The notes under the pieces are model-generated. The model was not told where the DNA came from. It ran no database searches and saw only the letters and a program-made list of their open reading frames with translations. Shown piece after piece: positions 9,199-19,897 of a stretch of DNA of 64,000 nt. Source of the DNA: Nocardiopsis endophytica (GTDB taxonomy: Bacteria; Actinomycetota; Actinomycetes; Streptosporangiales; Streptosporangiaceae); assembly GCF_027706725.1 (NCBI RefSeq), contig NZ_JAQFWQ010000013.1, positions 1 through 64,000 of the forward strand, written 5' to 3'. Position numbers and translations under genes: made by a program. Position 1 is the first letter of the stretch. The number at the start of each line of letters is the position of its first letter.

Positions 9199-9836
9199 AG
9201 CGCGCGCGGGACACCGCGGTGGTGCGCCGCGCCGCGGCGCTGCTGCTCGACTACCCCGACCGGGCCATGCTGGAGCGCCTTCCGGCGGTACGCGCCGCCG
9301 TGGACGAGCTGCCCCGCGGCCCCGCCCGCGACGGCCTCGCCGCGTTCTGCGACTACGCCGTCGGAGCGGAAGCGCTGGAGTTGGGCGCCCACTACGTGGA
9401 GACCTTCGACATGCGCCGCCGCCGGGCGCTGCACCTGACCTTCTACACCGACGGCGACACCCGCAGGCGCGGCCACGCCCTGGCCCGCCTGAAGGAGGTG
9501 TACGCGGCGCACGGCTGGCGCCTTGGCCCCCACGAGCTGCCCGACCACCTGTGCGTGCTGCTGGAGTTCGCCTCCCGCGGCGACGCCGCGCAGGGGGAGG
9601 CGCTGCTCCGCCGCTTCCAGCCCGGCCTGGAGCTGCTCCGGTCGGCGCTGCACCGGCACGGCACCCCCTACGCCGGGGTGCTCGACGCGGTCGCGGCGAC
9701 CCTGCCGCCCCCGGCCGCCGCCCAGCGCGACGCGGCGCGCCGCCTGGCCGCACAGGGGCCGCCCGCCGAGGACGTGGGCCTCGAAGGCTACGGCGGCAGG
9801 GCCCCCGGCAAGGAGGCGCTTCCGTGGCCGACCTGA
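9195..9836 (+). CDS. narJ: Nitrate reductase maturation chaperone (delta subunit)
   Basis: Helical cytoplasmic chaperone (213 aa) that holds apo-NarG for molybdenum cofactor insertion and membrane docking; it is not part of the final enzyme. The family segment around residues 65-85 (YVETFDMRRRRALHLTFYT) and the following GDTRRRG and ELPDHL are clear TorD/NarJ signatures. It begins with GTG behind AAGGAGG (9184-9190), overlapping the narH stop. The C-terminus is Pro/Ala-rich and variable, as usual. Confidence 0.95.
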   Translation: MKRARDTAVVRRAAALLLDYPDRAMLERLPAVRAAVDELPRGPARDGLAAFCDYAVGAEALELGAHYVETFDMRRRRALHLTFYTDGDTRRRGHALARLKEVYAAHGWRLGPHELPDHLCVLLEFASRGDAAQGEALLRRFQPGLELLRSALHRHGTPYAGVLDAVAATLPPPAAAQRDAARRLAAQGPPAEDVGLEGYGGRAPGKEALPWPT

Positions 9837-10558
9837 TGCTGTGGGGCGTCCTGCCCTATGTGGTGCTGGTGCTCTTCATCGGCGGGGCCGTCTGGCGGTA
9901 CCGCTACGACCAGTTCGGCTGGACGACCCGCTCCTCCGAGCTGTACGAGTCGCGGCTGCTGCGGATCGGCAGCCCGCTGTTCCACTTCGGGCTGCTGGTC
10001 GTGATCATCGGCCACGGGGTGGGGCTGGTCGTGCCGCGGGACTGGACGCGCGCGGCGGGCGTCTCCGACGCCGCCTACCACGCCCTGGCCCTGGGCCTGG
10101 GCGCGGTCGCGGGGGTGTGCACGCTGGCCGGGGTGGCGCTGCTGGTCTGGCGGCGCCGCACCACCGGCCCGGTGTTCAGCGCCACCACCGGCAACGACAA
10201 GCTCATGTACGCGGTGCTGGTGCTCGCGATCGCCGCCGGGCTGGCCACCACCCTGGTCTCCACCGCCGCCGAGTTCACCGGGGCGCACGAGCCGGACTAC
10301 CGCACGACCGTCTCGGTGTGGTGGCGGAGCATCTGGGTGCTCTCCCCGGACGTGGCGGCCATGGCGGCCGCGGGGGCGGCGTTCAAGGTCCACGCCCTGG
10401 TGGGCATGGCGCTGTTCGCCGTCTTCCCCTTCACCCGGCTGGTGCACGCATTCAGTGCGCCGTGGTTCTATTTGTTCCGGCCCTACGTCGTCTACCGGTC
10501 CCGGAGCGGTCGAACGCCGCCGGCGACCCGGCCGGCGCAAAGGGGATGGAGCCGATGA
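9824..10558 (+). CDS. narI: Respiratory nitrate reductase, gamma (cytochrome b) subunit
   Basis: Membrane anchor (244 aa) with five predicted helices that oxidises menaquinol and feeds electrons to NarH through two b haems. Haem-ligand histidines are visible in FHFGLLVVIIGHGVG (helix 2) and in KVHALVGMALFAVF followed by RLVHAF (helix 5). I chose the GTG at 9824, giving V-A-D-L-M-L-W, because AGGAGG (9811-9816) is 7 nt upstream. This overlaps narJ by 13 nt. The complete narGHJI order is the standard respiratory operon. Confidence 0.96.
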   Translation: MADLMLWGVLPYVVLVLFIGGAVWRYRYDQFGWTTRSSELYESRLLRIGSPLFHFGLLVVIIGHGVGLVVPRDWTRAAGVSDAAYHALALGLGAVAGVCTLAGVALLVWRRRTTGPVFSATTGNDKLMYAVLVLAIAAGLATTLVSTAAEFTGAHEPDYRTTVSVWWRSIWVLSPDVAAMAAAGAAFKVHALVGMALFAVFPFTRLVHAFSAPWFYLFRPYVVYRSRSGRTPPATRPAQRGWSR

Positions 10559-11526
10559 ACGGGGTCGTCATGCCGATGGAACTGCCGTCGATGCCGCTGG
10601 AGGAGTGGTCCGGCACCAAGGAGACGCTGCACCGGTTCGAACAGGTCGTGGGCAAGGTGCGGCTCGCCTGCAGTCCGCGGCGCAACCACTGGTGGAACGT
10701 GCCGTTCCACCTCACCGGGACGGGCCTGACCACGCGCCCGATGGGGATGGTGGACGGCAACCCGCTGTTCACGGTCGACTTCGACTTCGTGCGGCACCGG
10801 CTGGTCGCCTCCACCGAGGAGGGGCGCTCCGCCGCCTTCCCGCTGGCCGGGCACAGCGTCGCCTCGTTCTACCGGGAGCTGCTCAGCGTCCTGGACGGGC
10901 TGGGCGTGTACGTGGAGATCCCCCACCCCCACCCCTACGACCTGCCCGACTCCGGCCGCCCCTTCGCCGAGGACACCGAACACGCGGCCTACGACCCGTT
11001 CTGGGCGAACCGGTACTGGAGGGTGCTGGGCCGGGTGGGCGGCATCCTGGAGGAGTTCGCCGCCGGGTACTCGGGGAAGACCAGCCCGGTGCACCACTTC
11101 TGGCACACCTTCGACATCGCGGTGACGCGCTTCGGCGGCGTCCCCGTCCACCAGCCCGAGGAGGCGGGTCCGCTCATCCGCGAGGCCTACTCCGAGGAGG
11201 TGGTCAGCTTCGGCTTCTGGTTCGGCGACGAACGGGTCCCCGAGCCCGCGTTCTACTCCTACACCGCCCCCGAGCCCGAGGGGCTGGACACGGCGCCGCT
11301 CCCGGAGGGGGCCCAGTGGGCCGAGAGCGGGCACGGCCACCTGGCGCTGCTGCCCTACGGCCGGGCGCGCGGGGCCGATGACCCGCGGGCGGCGGTGCTC
11401 GCCTTCTACCAGGCCGCCTACGAGGCCGGGGCCCCGCTGCTCGGGTGGGACACCGACCGGCTGGCCTGCCCCGACGGGGTGACCGACCCGCACGACAAGC
11501 CGAGGAGCGACTGGTGGCGGATGTGA
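10555..11526 (+). CDS. DUF5996 family protein
   Basis: A 323-aa soluble protein of unknown function. The opening LPSMPLEEWSGTKETLHRF, then PRRNHWWNVPFHLTGTGL, and the central HHFWHTFDIAVTRFGG followed by FGFWFGDE are the conserved blocks of DUF5996. Start ATG at 10555 overlaps the narI stop (ATGA) with AAGGGG 10 nt upstream; an ATG at 10546 is in frame but lacks spacing for a ribosome site. It is co-transcribed with narGHJI by position, though I know of no link of DUF5996 to nitrate respiration. Confidence 0.85.
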   Translation: MNGVVMPMELPSMPLEEWSGTKETLHRFEQVVGKVRLACSPRRNHWWNVPFHLTGTGLTTRPMGMVDGNPLFTVDFDFVRHRLVASTEEGRSAAFPLAGHSVASFYRELLSVLDGLGVYVEIPHPHPYDLPDSGRPFAEDTEHAAYDPFWANRYWRVLGRVGGILEEFAAGYSGKTSPVHHFWHTFDIAVTRFGGVPVHQPEEAGPLIREAYSEEVVSFGFWFGDERVPEPAFYSYTAPEPEGLDTAPLPEGAQWAESGHGHLALLPYGRARGADDPRAAVLAFYQAAYEAGAPLLGWDTDRLACPDGVTDPHDKPRSDWWRM

Positions 11527-11846
11527 GCCTGACGGTGACCGACGTGCCGTCCCGGCGGCGGTACGAGGCGCGCGATGCCGGAGCCGGCGGGGCGGACGGG
11601 ACGGTCGCCGGGTTCGCCGAGTACATGCTGGCGGGGGAGATGGTGGTCTTCACCCACACCGAGGTCGACCCGTCCTACGAGGGCAAGGGGGTCGGCAGCG
11701 CGCTCGTCCGCGCGTCCCTGGACGACGTGCGCTCGCGCGGCATGGTCGTGCTGCCGCTGTGCCCGTTCTACAAGGGGTGGATCCAGCGCCACCCCGAGTA
11801 CACGGACCTGGTCTACCAGCGCCCGCCGAGCACGGCCACGGACTGA
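11514..11846 (+). CDS. Small GNAT N-acetyltransferase (YidJ/NATD1-like)
   Basis: Protein of 110 aa with the compact Gcn5-like fold: FTHTEVDPSYEGKGVGSALVRASLDDVR contains the acetyl-CoA loop (EGKGVGSAL) and LPLCPFYKGWIQRHPEY is the typical C-terminal strand-turn of this subfamily. The substrate is unknown. GTG at 11514 has AGGAG at 11503-11507; GTG 11523 (GTGA overlap with the DUF5996 stop) is an alternative. It closes the nar-DUF5996 run. Confidence 0.85.
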   Translation: MADVSLTVTDVPSRRRYEARDAGAGGADGTVAGFAEYMLAGEMVVFTHTEVDPSYEGKGVGSALVRASLDDVRSRGMVVLPLCPFYKGWIQRHPEYTDLVYQRPPSTATD

Positions 11847-11995
11847 GGGGGCGGGCCGGCGGAGCGGAAGGGCGCAGGTCACAGAACGGTTGTCATCCGG
11901 CAACGGGTGGCGGAATCCGGTGTCCCGGGCGGATGCGGGGGTAGTGAGGGCAGTTGCCCTCATTCCTCCCCCTGAAGCAAAGGAGCACCAGGGTC

Positions 11996-13447
11996 TTGGA
12001 GACCTTCAACGACCTACTGGTCACCTCAACGGACGCGTTCTGGCAGTTCCTGCTCATCCCGGTGCTGGCCGTCCTGAGCCTGTACTTCACCGTGCGGCTC
12101 GCCGGGGTGCAGATCCGCATGGTCCCCGACATGGTGCGCCAGCTGCGCGGCACGCCCGAGACCGCGCCCGACGGCAAGAAGGCCATCTCGCCGTTCCAGG
12201 CGTTCTCGATCTCGGCCGCGGCGCGCGTGGGCACCGGCAACATCGTCGGCGTCGCCGGGGCGATCGCCGTCGGCGGGCCCGGCGCCGTGTTCTGGATGTG
12301 GATCATGGCGCTGCTCGTGGGCGCCGCGAGCTTCGTGGAGTCGACCCTCGCGCAGCTGTACAAGGTGCGCGACGCGACAGGGTTCCGCGGCGGCCCCGCC
12401 TACTACATGCAGCACGGGCTGGGCGCCCGCTGGCTGGGCGTGGTCTTCGCCGTGCTCATCACGGTGACCTTCGGCTTCGTCTTCAACGCGGTGCAGTCCA
12501 ACACCATCTCCGGTGCCGTGGCGAACTCGGTCGAGGCGGCCGGAGCGTCCGTCCCCGGCTGGCTGGCCCCGGCCGTCGGGCTGGTGCTGGTCGCGGTCAC
12601 CGCGCTCGTCGTCTTCGGCGGCGTGCGCCGCATCGCGCACGTCACCCAGGCGCTCGTGCCGTTCATGGCGCTGCTCTACATCCTGATGGCGCTGGTCGTC
12701 GTGGTGCTCAACGCCGACCAGATCGGCCCGGTGTTCGCGCTGATCTTCGAGAGCGCCTTCGGCCTGCGCGAGGTGGCCGGGGCCGCCCTGGGCACCGTCA
12801 TCGTGCAGGGTGTGCGGCGGGGCATGTTCTCCAACGAGGCCGGGCTGGGCTCGGCGCCCAACGCCGGGGCCACCGCCTCGGTGAGCCATCCGGTCAAGCA
12901 GGGCCTGGTGCAGACCCTCGGCGTCTACTTCGACACCCTCGTCATCTGCAGCATGACCGCCTTCCTGATCCTGGTCTCCAACCCGGTCTACGGGGAGGAG
13001 CGCGGGCCGTCCATGACGCAGGACGCCCTGCAGGCTGGCCTGGGCGACTGGTCGGTGCACGCGCTGACCTTCGTCCTGCTGCTGCTGTGCTTCAGCTCCG
13101 TGCTGGGCAACTACTACTACGGCGAGGCCAACGTCCGCTTCCTCAGCGGCAACAAGGGCGTGATGGGCGGCTTCCAGGTCGTCTTCCTGATCGCCACCTT
13201 CCTGGGCTCCATCGGCCAGGTGGCGCTGGTGTGGAGCCTGGCCGACACCACGATGGGCCTGATGGCGATGGTCAACCTGGTGGCCATCGCGCCGCTGGGC
13301 GGGGTGGCCGTGCACCTGCTGCGCGACTACCGCGACCAGGCCCGCACGGGTGCGGACCCGGTGTTCACCCGGGACCGGCTCCCGGGGGTCGCCGGGGTCC
13401 AGTGCTGGGAGGGCGAGGTCGGCGACAAGGCGCACGCCGCCGACTGA
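11996..13447 (+). CDS. Sodium:alanine/glycine symporter (AGCS family)
   Basis: Integral membrane transporter (483 aa, about 11 helices) that imports alanine or glycine with Na+. Family motifs are FQAFSISAAARVGTGNIVGVAGA early, GGPAYYMQHGLG, and RRGMFSNEAGLGSAPNAGATA in the middle. I prefer the TTG start at 11996 because AAAGGAG sits 10 nt upstream, giving LETFNDLLV. An ATG at 11954 would add an unlikely 14-residue leader. It ends before a strong hairpin terminator and is a single-gene unit. Confidence 0.92.
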   Translation: METFNDLLVTSTDAFWQFLLIPVLAVLSLYFTVRLAGVQIRMVPDMVRQLRGTPETAPDGKKAISPFQAFSISAAARVGTGNIVGVAGAIAVGGPGAVFWMWIMALLVGAASFVESTLAQLYKVRDATGFRGGPAYYMQHGLGARWLGVVFAVLITVTFGFVFNAVQSNTISGAVANSVEAAGASVPGWLAPAVGLVLVAVTALVVFGGVRRIAHVTQALVPFMALLYILMALVVVVLNADQIGPVFALIFESAFGLREVAGAALGTVIVQGVRRGMFSNEAGLGSAPNAGATASVSHPVKQGLVQTLGVYFDTLVICSMTAFLILVSNPVYGEERGPSMTQDALQAGLGDWSVHALTFVLLLLCFSSVLGNYYYGEANVRFLSGNKGVMGGFQVVFLIATFLGSIGQVALVWSLADTTMGLMAMVNLVAIAPLGGVAVHLLRDYRDQARTGADPVFTRDRLPGVAGVQCWEGEVGDKAHAAD

Positions 13448-13480
13448 TCCGGTCGGGCCGGCCGGTCCGAGCCGCCACGG

Positions 13481-13504
13481 GGCGCCCCGCATGTGCGGGG
13501 CGCC
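13481..13504 (+). terminator. Terminator after the AGCS symporter
   Basis: Perfect 10-bp stem GGCGCCCCGC / GCGGGGCGCC with loop ATGT, followed by a weakly T-rich stretch (TCGCTTCCGTTCC). Confidence 0.85.
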
Positions 13505-13661
13505 TCGCTTCCGTTCCGGGGACGCGCGTCCCGAAGTGAATCAGGCAAAGCGCGGATAGAGCGATGAACCACCGCAATGCGGACGACGGGATGATGCCGG
13601 AACCGTCCCGACTCGCTAGTGTTCTACATCACATCTGTGTGCCTGTTCCCAGGGGGACTGG

Positions 13662-14261
13662 ATGACCATCGTCTCGATCGAGCCCGCCACCCCGGACCGC
13701 TGGAACGACCTGGAGCGGATGTTCGGCCCCACAGGCGCCTACGGGCACTGCTGGTGCGCCTACTTCCGGCGCCGGGCCAAGGACTACTCCGAGAGCGTCT
13801 CCTGCCCGCCCCCCGAACGCGGCCGGACCAACAAGGAGGCCCTGCGCCGGATCACCCTCGAAGGCAGGATCCCCGGCCTGATCGCCTACGAGGGCGGGGA
13901 GCCGTGCGGTTGGGTCGCCGTCTCGCCCCGCGAGGAGTTCGTCCGCCTCACCCGCTCGCGCGCGCTGCGCCCCGTCGACCCCGACGAGACCGGGGTGTGG
14001 TCGGTGGTGTGCTTCTGGCTCCCCCCGCGCGGCCGCCGCAAGGGGCTGGGCACCCGCCTGCTCGACGCCGCGATCGAGTACGCGCGCGCCGAGGGCGGAC
14101 GCGTCCTGGAGGCCTACCCCGTGGACACGGCGGGGGGCCGCGCGCCCAGCGCGGAGGTCTACACCGGGACCGTCCGCATGTTCCGCAAGGCGGGCTTCAC
14201 CTGCGGGGCCCACCCGGTGAGCGGGCGCCCCGTCGCCCGGCTGGACCTCAAGGAGGCCTGA
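13662..14261 (+). CDS. GNAT family N-acetyltransferase
   Basis: Acetyltransferase of 199 aa. A Cys/Trp-rich N-terminus (GAYGHCWCAYF), GLIAYEGGEPCGWVAVSPREEF and the acetyl-CoA loop PRGRRKGLGTRLLDAAIEYAR (about residues 124-144) identify the fold. The C-terminal strand EVYTGTVRMFRKAGF is typical. This subfamily (GHCWC motif) is common in actinobacteria and has no established substrate. The gene starts 158 bp after the previous hairpin and converges on the SRPBCC gene with only 6 bp between stops. Confidence 0.85.
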   Translation: MTIVSIEPATPDRWNDLERMFGPTGAYGHCWCAYFRRRAKDYSESVSCPPPERGRTNKEALRRITLEGRIPGLIAYEGGEPCGWVAVSPREEFVRLTRSRALRPVDPDETGVWSVVCFWLPPRGRRKGLGTRLLDAAIEYARAEGGRVLEAYPVDTAGGRAPSAEVYTGTVRMFRKAGFTCGAHPVSGRPVARLDLKEA

Positions 14262-14267
14262 GGGCCC

Positions 14268-14762
14268 TCAGGCCTCGGCGAGGCCGCGGATCCCCTCGAC
14301 GGTGGCCCGCATACCCCCCTCCAGCATCCGCAGGCGCTTGCCCACGAGCCGCGGCCCCTTCTCCGGGTCGCTCTCGTAGGTGTCGTCGACCGGGCTGCGG
14401 TCGGGGCCGACGCGCATCGACAGGCGCAGCACGGTCCCGCCGTCCTCCGCGCGCAGGTCGAAGCGCCAGGCGGCGACGCGGCGCCCGTCGGGGAGCAGGA
14501 CGTCCCAGGCGAACGTGCGCGGCTCGTCGACCTCCACCACTTCGCTCGTGGTGGTCCACTCGCCCATGTACCCGTTCCGGTTGCGGCCGGCGAAGCGCGC
14601 CCCGACGCGGGGGCCGTCGGCGCCGTCGAGCCACCCGGTCTCCAGCAGCTCGCCGCTGAAGCGCGGCGGTACGGAGATGTCCGAGGCCAGGGTCCACACG
14701 CGCGCGGGCGCGGCCCCGATGCGCGTCTCCACCTCAACGGTGCGGTCCTCAATGGAGTACAT
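14268..14762 (-). CDS. SRPBCC family protein (polyketide cyclase/START-like)
   Basis: A 164-aa hydrophobic-pocket protein. The opening [21 protein letters not shown], the W-x-x-x-S-E-V-V-x-V-x-x-P-R-T-F-A-W strand (about 93-110) and the C-terminal long helix [22 protein letters not shown] are typical. The ligand is unknown. I start at 14762 (MYSIEDRTV); the open frame extends 20 residues further but with low-complexity sequence. It is divergent from copA across the copper-operator region. Confidence 0.8.
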   Translation of the reverse strand: MYSIEDRTVEVETRIGAAPARVWTLASDISVPPRFSGELLETGWLDGADGPRVGARFAGRNRNGYMGEWTTTSEVVEVDEPRTFAWDVLLPDGRRVAAWRFDLRAEDGGTVLRLSMRVGPDRSPVDDTYESDPEKGPRLVGKRLRMLEGGMRATVEGIRGLAEA

Positions 14763-14820
14763 GCAGGGAATGTAGCCGGACCCCGGACGCGGGGGGAGTG
14801 GGCCCCTCGCCGCCTCTTGC

Positions 14821-14837
14821 ATACCCTAGGGGGGTAT
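14821..14837. promoter_or_regulatory. CsoR-like copper operator upstream of copA
   Basis: ATACCCTAGGGGGGTAT is a near-palindrome (ATACCC...GGGTAT) matching the known CsoR box pattern of TACCCC/GGGGTA arms. It ends 42 bp before the copA start. TAGAGT at 14846-14851 could be the -10. CsoR is a Cu(I)-sensing repressor released by copper. No csoR gene is in the window, so the repressor would act in trans. Confidence 0.75.
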
Positions 14838-14879
14838 GGTACCTGTAGAGTGGTACACGGCAGACGAGAGGAACGCGGC

Positions 14880-17162
<2,283 letters not shown>

Positions 17163-17331
17163 TTGCGGTCGGTCCGGAAAACCGAATCCCCAGCACAGCG
17201 CGCCCCCGCGGTCACGGACCGTGGGGGCGCCCCTGTCGCCGTGGGCCCCGGACCGCTACCGTTACCCGGCGTACCCCCCGGATCCGGGGCATTCCCGAAC
17301 GTCCCGGCGAGCGACGAGAACGGAATCGGCA

Positions 17332-18669
17332 TTGGCGACCGGCCACCCCCCTCTGGAGCTGTACGACCCCGGCTTCCACGCCGACCACCACGCCGCCTAC
17401 GCGCGGATGCGAAAGGAGCACGGGCCCGTCGTCCCCGTGATGCTGGAGCCCGGCGTGGAGGGGCGGCTGGTGGTCGACTACGCCCTGATCACCGCCTGGT
17501 GCCGGGACGAGCGCACCTTCAGCCGGGACGCGCGGCGGTGGAAGGACTGGCGCGAGGGGCGCATCCCCGACGACTCCTCCCTGCTGGGGATGATGGGGCA
17601 CCGCCCCAACGCCCTGTTCTCCGACGGCGAGGAGCACCGCCGGGTGCGCCGCGCCATGGTCGACTCCCTCAGCCCCTTCGAGCCCGGGCGGGTCGGCGCC
17701 GAGGCGCGGTCCGTCGCCGAGCGGCTCGTCGACGGCTTCTGCGCGCGCGGCGAGGCCGAGCTCATGGAGGAGTTCGCGCGCCCGCTGCCGCTGCTGGTCA
17801 TGAACGGCATGTTCGGCATGGACCACGAGTCCGGCCGCCGCTTCTTCACCGCCCTGCGCGACATGTGGGACGGCGTGGACGCCGAGCGCGCCAACGCCGA
17901 ACTGGAGCGGGTGCTCTCGGCCCACATCGACCGCAAGCGCGCCCACCCCGGCGACGACATCACCAGCACGCTCATGCGGCACCGGGCCGGGCTCTCCGAC
18001 GAGGAGGTCCTGCAGCACCTGGTGCTCATGGTCGGGGCCGGGCACGAGCCCAGCGCCGCCCTGCTGTCCAACTCGGTCCGGGTGCTGCTCACCGACCGCG
18101 CGCTCGGCGACGACCTGGCCGGGGCGCGCACCGGCATCGACGAGGCGATCGAGCGGGTCATGTGGAGCGCGCCGCCGGTCACCAACTACCCGGTGATGTA
18201 CCCGGTGCGGGACGTGGAGGTGCCCGGCGGGTCCGTGGTGCCCGAGGGCACGCCGGTGCTGCTGGGCTTCGCCGCGGCCAACCGCTTCCTCGCCGAGGAG
18301 TACGCCGACCGGATGGACGACGCGCCCAACCGGGCCCACCTGGCCTGGGGCGTGGGCGCGCACCGCTGCCCGGCCAAGGACATCGCGACCGCCATCGCCG
18401 TCGCCGGGATCGAGGTGCTGATCCGGCGCCTGCCCGGGCTGCGGCTGGGGGTCGCCCCCGAGGAGCTCTCCTGGCGCATCTCGCCGTTCGCCCACGCCCT
18501 CACGCGGCTGCCGGTCGCGTTCACCCCCCAGACCCCGGAAGAGGAAGGAACGCCGTGGACCCCGTCCGACTCGGTACCGGAGACCTCCACCCCCAGGCGG
18601 CAGAGCTCCGAGAAGCCGGCGCAGTCGTCCCTGTCGAGCTTCCTGGTGAGGTTGCTGCGTGGTCGGTGA
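17332..18669 (+). CDS. Non-canonical cytochrome P450 (CYP157-like, lacks ExxR arginine)
   Basis: P450 of about 445 aa. The haem loop is WGVGAHRCPAKD (Cys near residue 347), with Trp for the usual Phe and CP for CxG. The K-helix reads AIERVMWSAP (about 270-279): where neighbours have E-x-x-R there is Met (or Trp), so the invariant Arg is missing. The I-helix has VGAGHEPSAA, lacking the AGxxT threonine. CYP157 enzymes of streptomycetes also lack an intact ExxR and sit beside CYP154 enzymes, as here. TTG start at 17332 has only a weak ribosome site. A Ser/Thr/Pro-rich tail of about 45 residues overlaps the next gene by 115 nt. Confidence 0.85.
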   Translation: MATGHPPLELYDPGFHADHHAAYARMRKEHGPVVPVMLEPGVEGRLVVDYALITAWCRDERTFSRDARRWKDWREGRIPDDSSLLGMMGHRPNALFSDGEEHRRVRRAMVDSLSPFEPGRVGAEARSVAERLVDGFCARGEAELMEEFARPLPLLVMNGMFGMDHESGRRFFTALRDMWDGVDAERANAELERVLSAHIDRKRAHPGDDITSTLMRHRAGLSDEEVLQHLVLMVGAGHEPSAALLSNSVRVLLTDRALGDDLAGARTGIDEAIERVMWSAPPVTNYPVMYPVRDVEVPGGSVVPEGTPVLLGFAAANRFLAEEYADRMDDAPNRAHLAWGVGAHRCPAKDIATAIAVAGIEVLIRRLPGLRLGVAPEELSWRISPFAHALTRLPVAFTPQTPEEEGTPWTPSDSVPETSTPRRQSSEKPAQSSLSSFLVRLLRGR

Positions 18670-19763
18670 CCCGCTATGAGACCGTGCGCGAGGTGGTCAC
18701 CCACCCCGACGTCAAGAAGAACCCGGTGCACTGGCGGGCCTGGCGGGAGGGGCGCATCCGCCCCGACTGGCAGCTCATCTCGTGGGTCGCCGCCGAGAAC
18801 ATGCTGGCCCGCGACGACGACGACCACACCCGGCTGCGCAAGCTGGTCTCCAAGGCGTTCACCCCGCGGCGGGTGGAGGGGATGCGCGCCCGCATCGAGG
18901 AGCTGGTGCACGGCCTGCTGGACCGGATGGCCGCCGGCGGGCCGGTCGCCGATGTCAAGGCCGACTACGCCTATCCGCTGCCGATGACGGTGATCAGCGA
19001 CCTGTTCGGGGTGGACGACGACGGCTCCCGGGACGAGCTGCACCGGCGCATCGGGATGATGTTCGACCAGACCATCACCCCCGAGCAGGCGCTGGAGAAC
19101 CACGAGGGCACCCAGCGCTTCCTCGCCGAGCTGATCGAGCGCAAGCGGGCGGCCCCCGCCGACGACATGACCAGCGCGCTCATCACCGCGCGGGACGAGG
19201 ACAACGACCGGCTCAGCGAGTCGGAGCTGGTCTGGACGCTGATCCTGATCATCGGCGCCGGGTTCGAGACCACCATGAACCTGCTGACCAACGCGGTGCA
19301 GGCGCTGCTGACCCACCCCGACCAGCTTGGCCTGCTGGTGCGCGGCGAGCGCCCCTGGAGCGACGCGGTCGAGGAGACGCTGCGCTGGAACACCTCGATC
19401 CAGAACGTGCCGCTGCGGTTCGCCGCCAAGGACCTGGTGGTCGACGGCACCACCATCCCCGCGGGCGACGCGCTGCTGGTCTCCTACGGCTCGGCCGGGC
19501 GCGACCCCCGGGTGCACGGGGACACCGCCGACCGCTTCGACATCACGCGCGAGGACAAGTCGCACGTGTCCTTCTCGCACGGGCCGCACTACTGCCTGGG
19601 CGCCAACCTGGCCCGGATGGAGCTGAACACCGCGCTGCCCGCGGTCTTCGAGCGCTTCCCGGACATGGAACTGCTGGACACCGAGCCCGAGCAGGTGCCC
19701 TCCATCGTCTCCAACGGCGTGGTCTCCCTGCGGGTGCGCCTGGGGGAGGAGCGCAAGGGCTGA
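18555..19763 (+). CDS. Cytochrome P450 (CYP154-like, canonical)
   Basis: Soluble haem monooxygenase of 402 aa with all signatures: I-helix IGAGFETT (about 233-240), K-helix EETLRW (about 272), haem loop FSHGPHYCLG (Cys near 347). GTG start at 18555 follows GAGGAAGGAA; the N-terminus (MDPVRLGTGDLHPQAAELR) resembles CYP154 enzymes. It begins inside the preceding P450 gene, so the two are probably co-expressed. The substrate is unknown and no ferredoxin gene is adjacent. CYP154/CYP157 pairs usually sit at the end of conservon (cvn) operons, but no cvn genes are next to this pair. Confidence 0.92.
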   Translation: MDPVRLGTGDLHPQAAELREAGAVVPVELPGEVAAWSVTRYETVREVVTHPDVKKNPVHWRAWREGRIRPDWQLISWVAAENMLARDDDDHTRLRKLVSKAFTPRRVEGMRARIEELVHGLLDRMAAGGPVADVKADYAYPLPMTVISDLFGVDDDGSRDELHRRIGMMFDQTITPEQALENHEGTQRFLAELIERKRAAPADDMTSALITARDEDNDRLSESELVWTLILIIGAGFETTMNLLTNAVQALLTHPDQLGLLVRGERPWSDAVEETLRWNTSIQNVPLRFAAKDLVVDGTTIPAGDALLVSYGSAGRDPRVHGDTADRFDITREDKSHVSFSHGPHYCLGANLARMELNTALPAVFERFPDMELLDTEPEQVPSIVSNGVVSLRVRLGEERKG

Positions 19764-19775
19764 ACCCGGACCGGT

Positions 19776-19805
19776 GAGGGCGTGTCCGATTCCGGACACG
19801 CCCTC
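19776..19805 (+). terminator. Terminator after the P450 pair
   Basis: Perfect 13-bp stem GAGGGCGTGTCCG / CGGACACGCCCTC around loop ATTC, starting 12 bp past the P450 stop. Confidence 0.9.
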
Positions 19806-19897
19806 AGATTCGGTGCGTCGGCGGGCATTTAGACTCGCCTAGGTGACGGCGCGGCCGCGGCGGCCGGGCTGCCCGAGGACCCGAGGAAGCCCCACCC

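Noticed and set aside
17332-19763. Conservon (cvn) operon
   Set aside because: The P450 pair is of the conservon type, but no sensor kinase, roadblock, DUF742 or GTPase genes are adjacent; copA precedes it.
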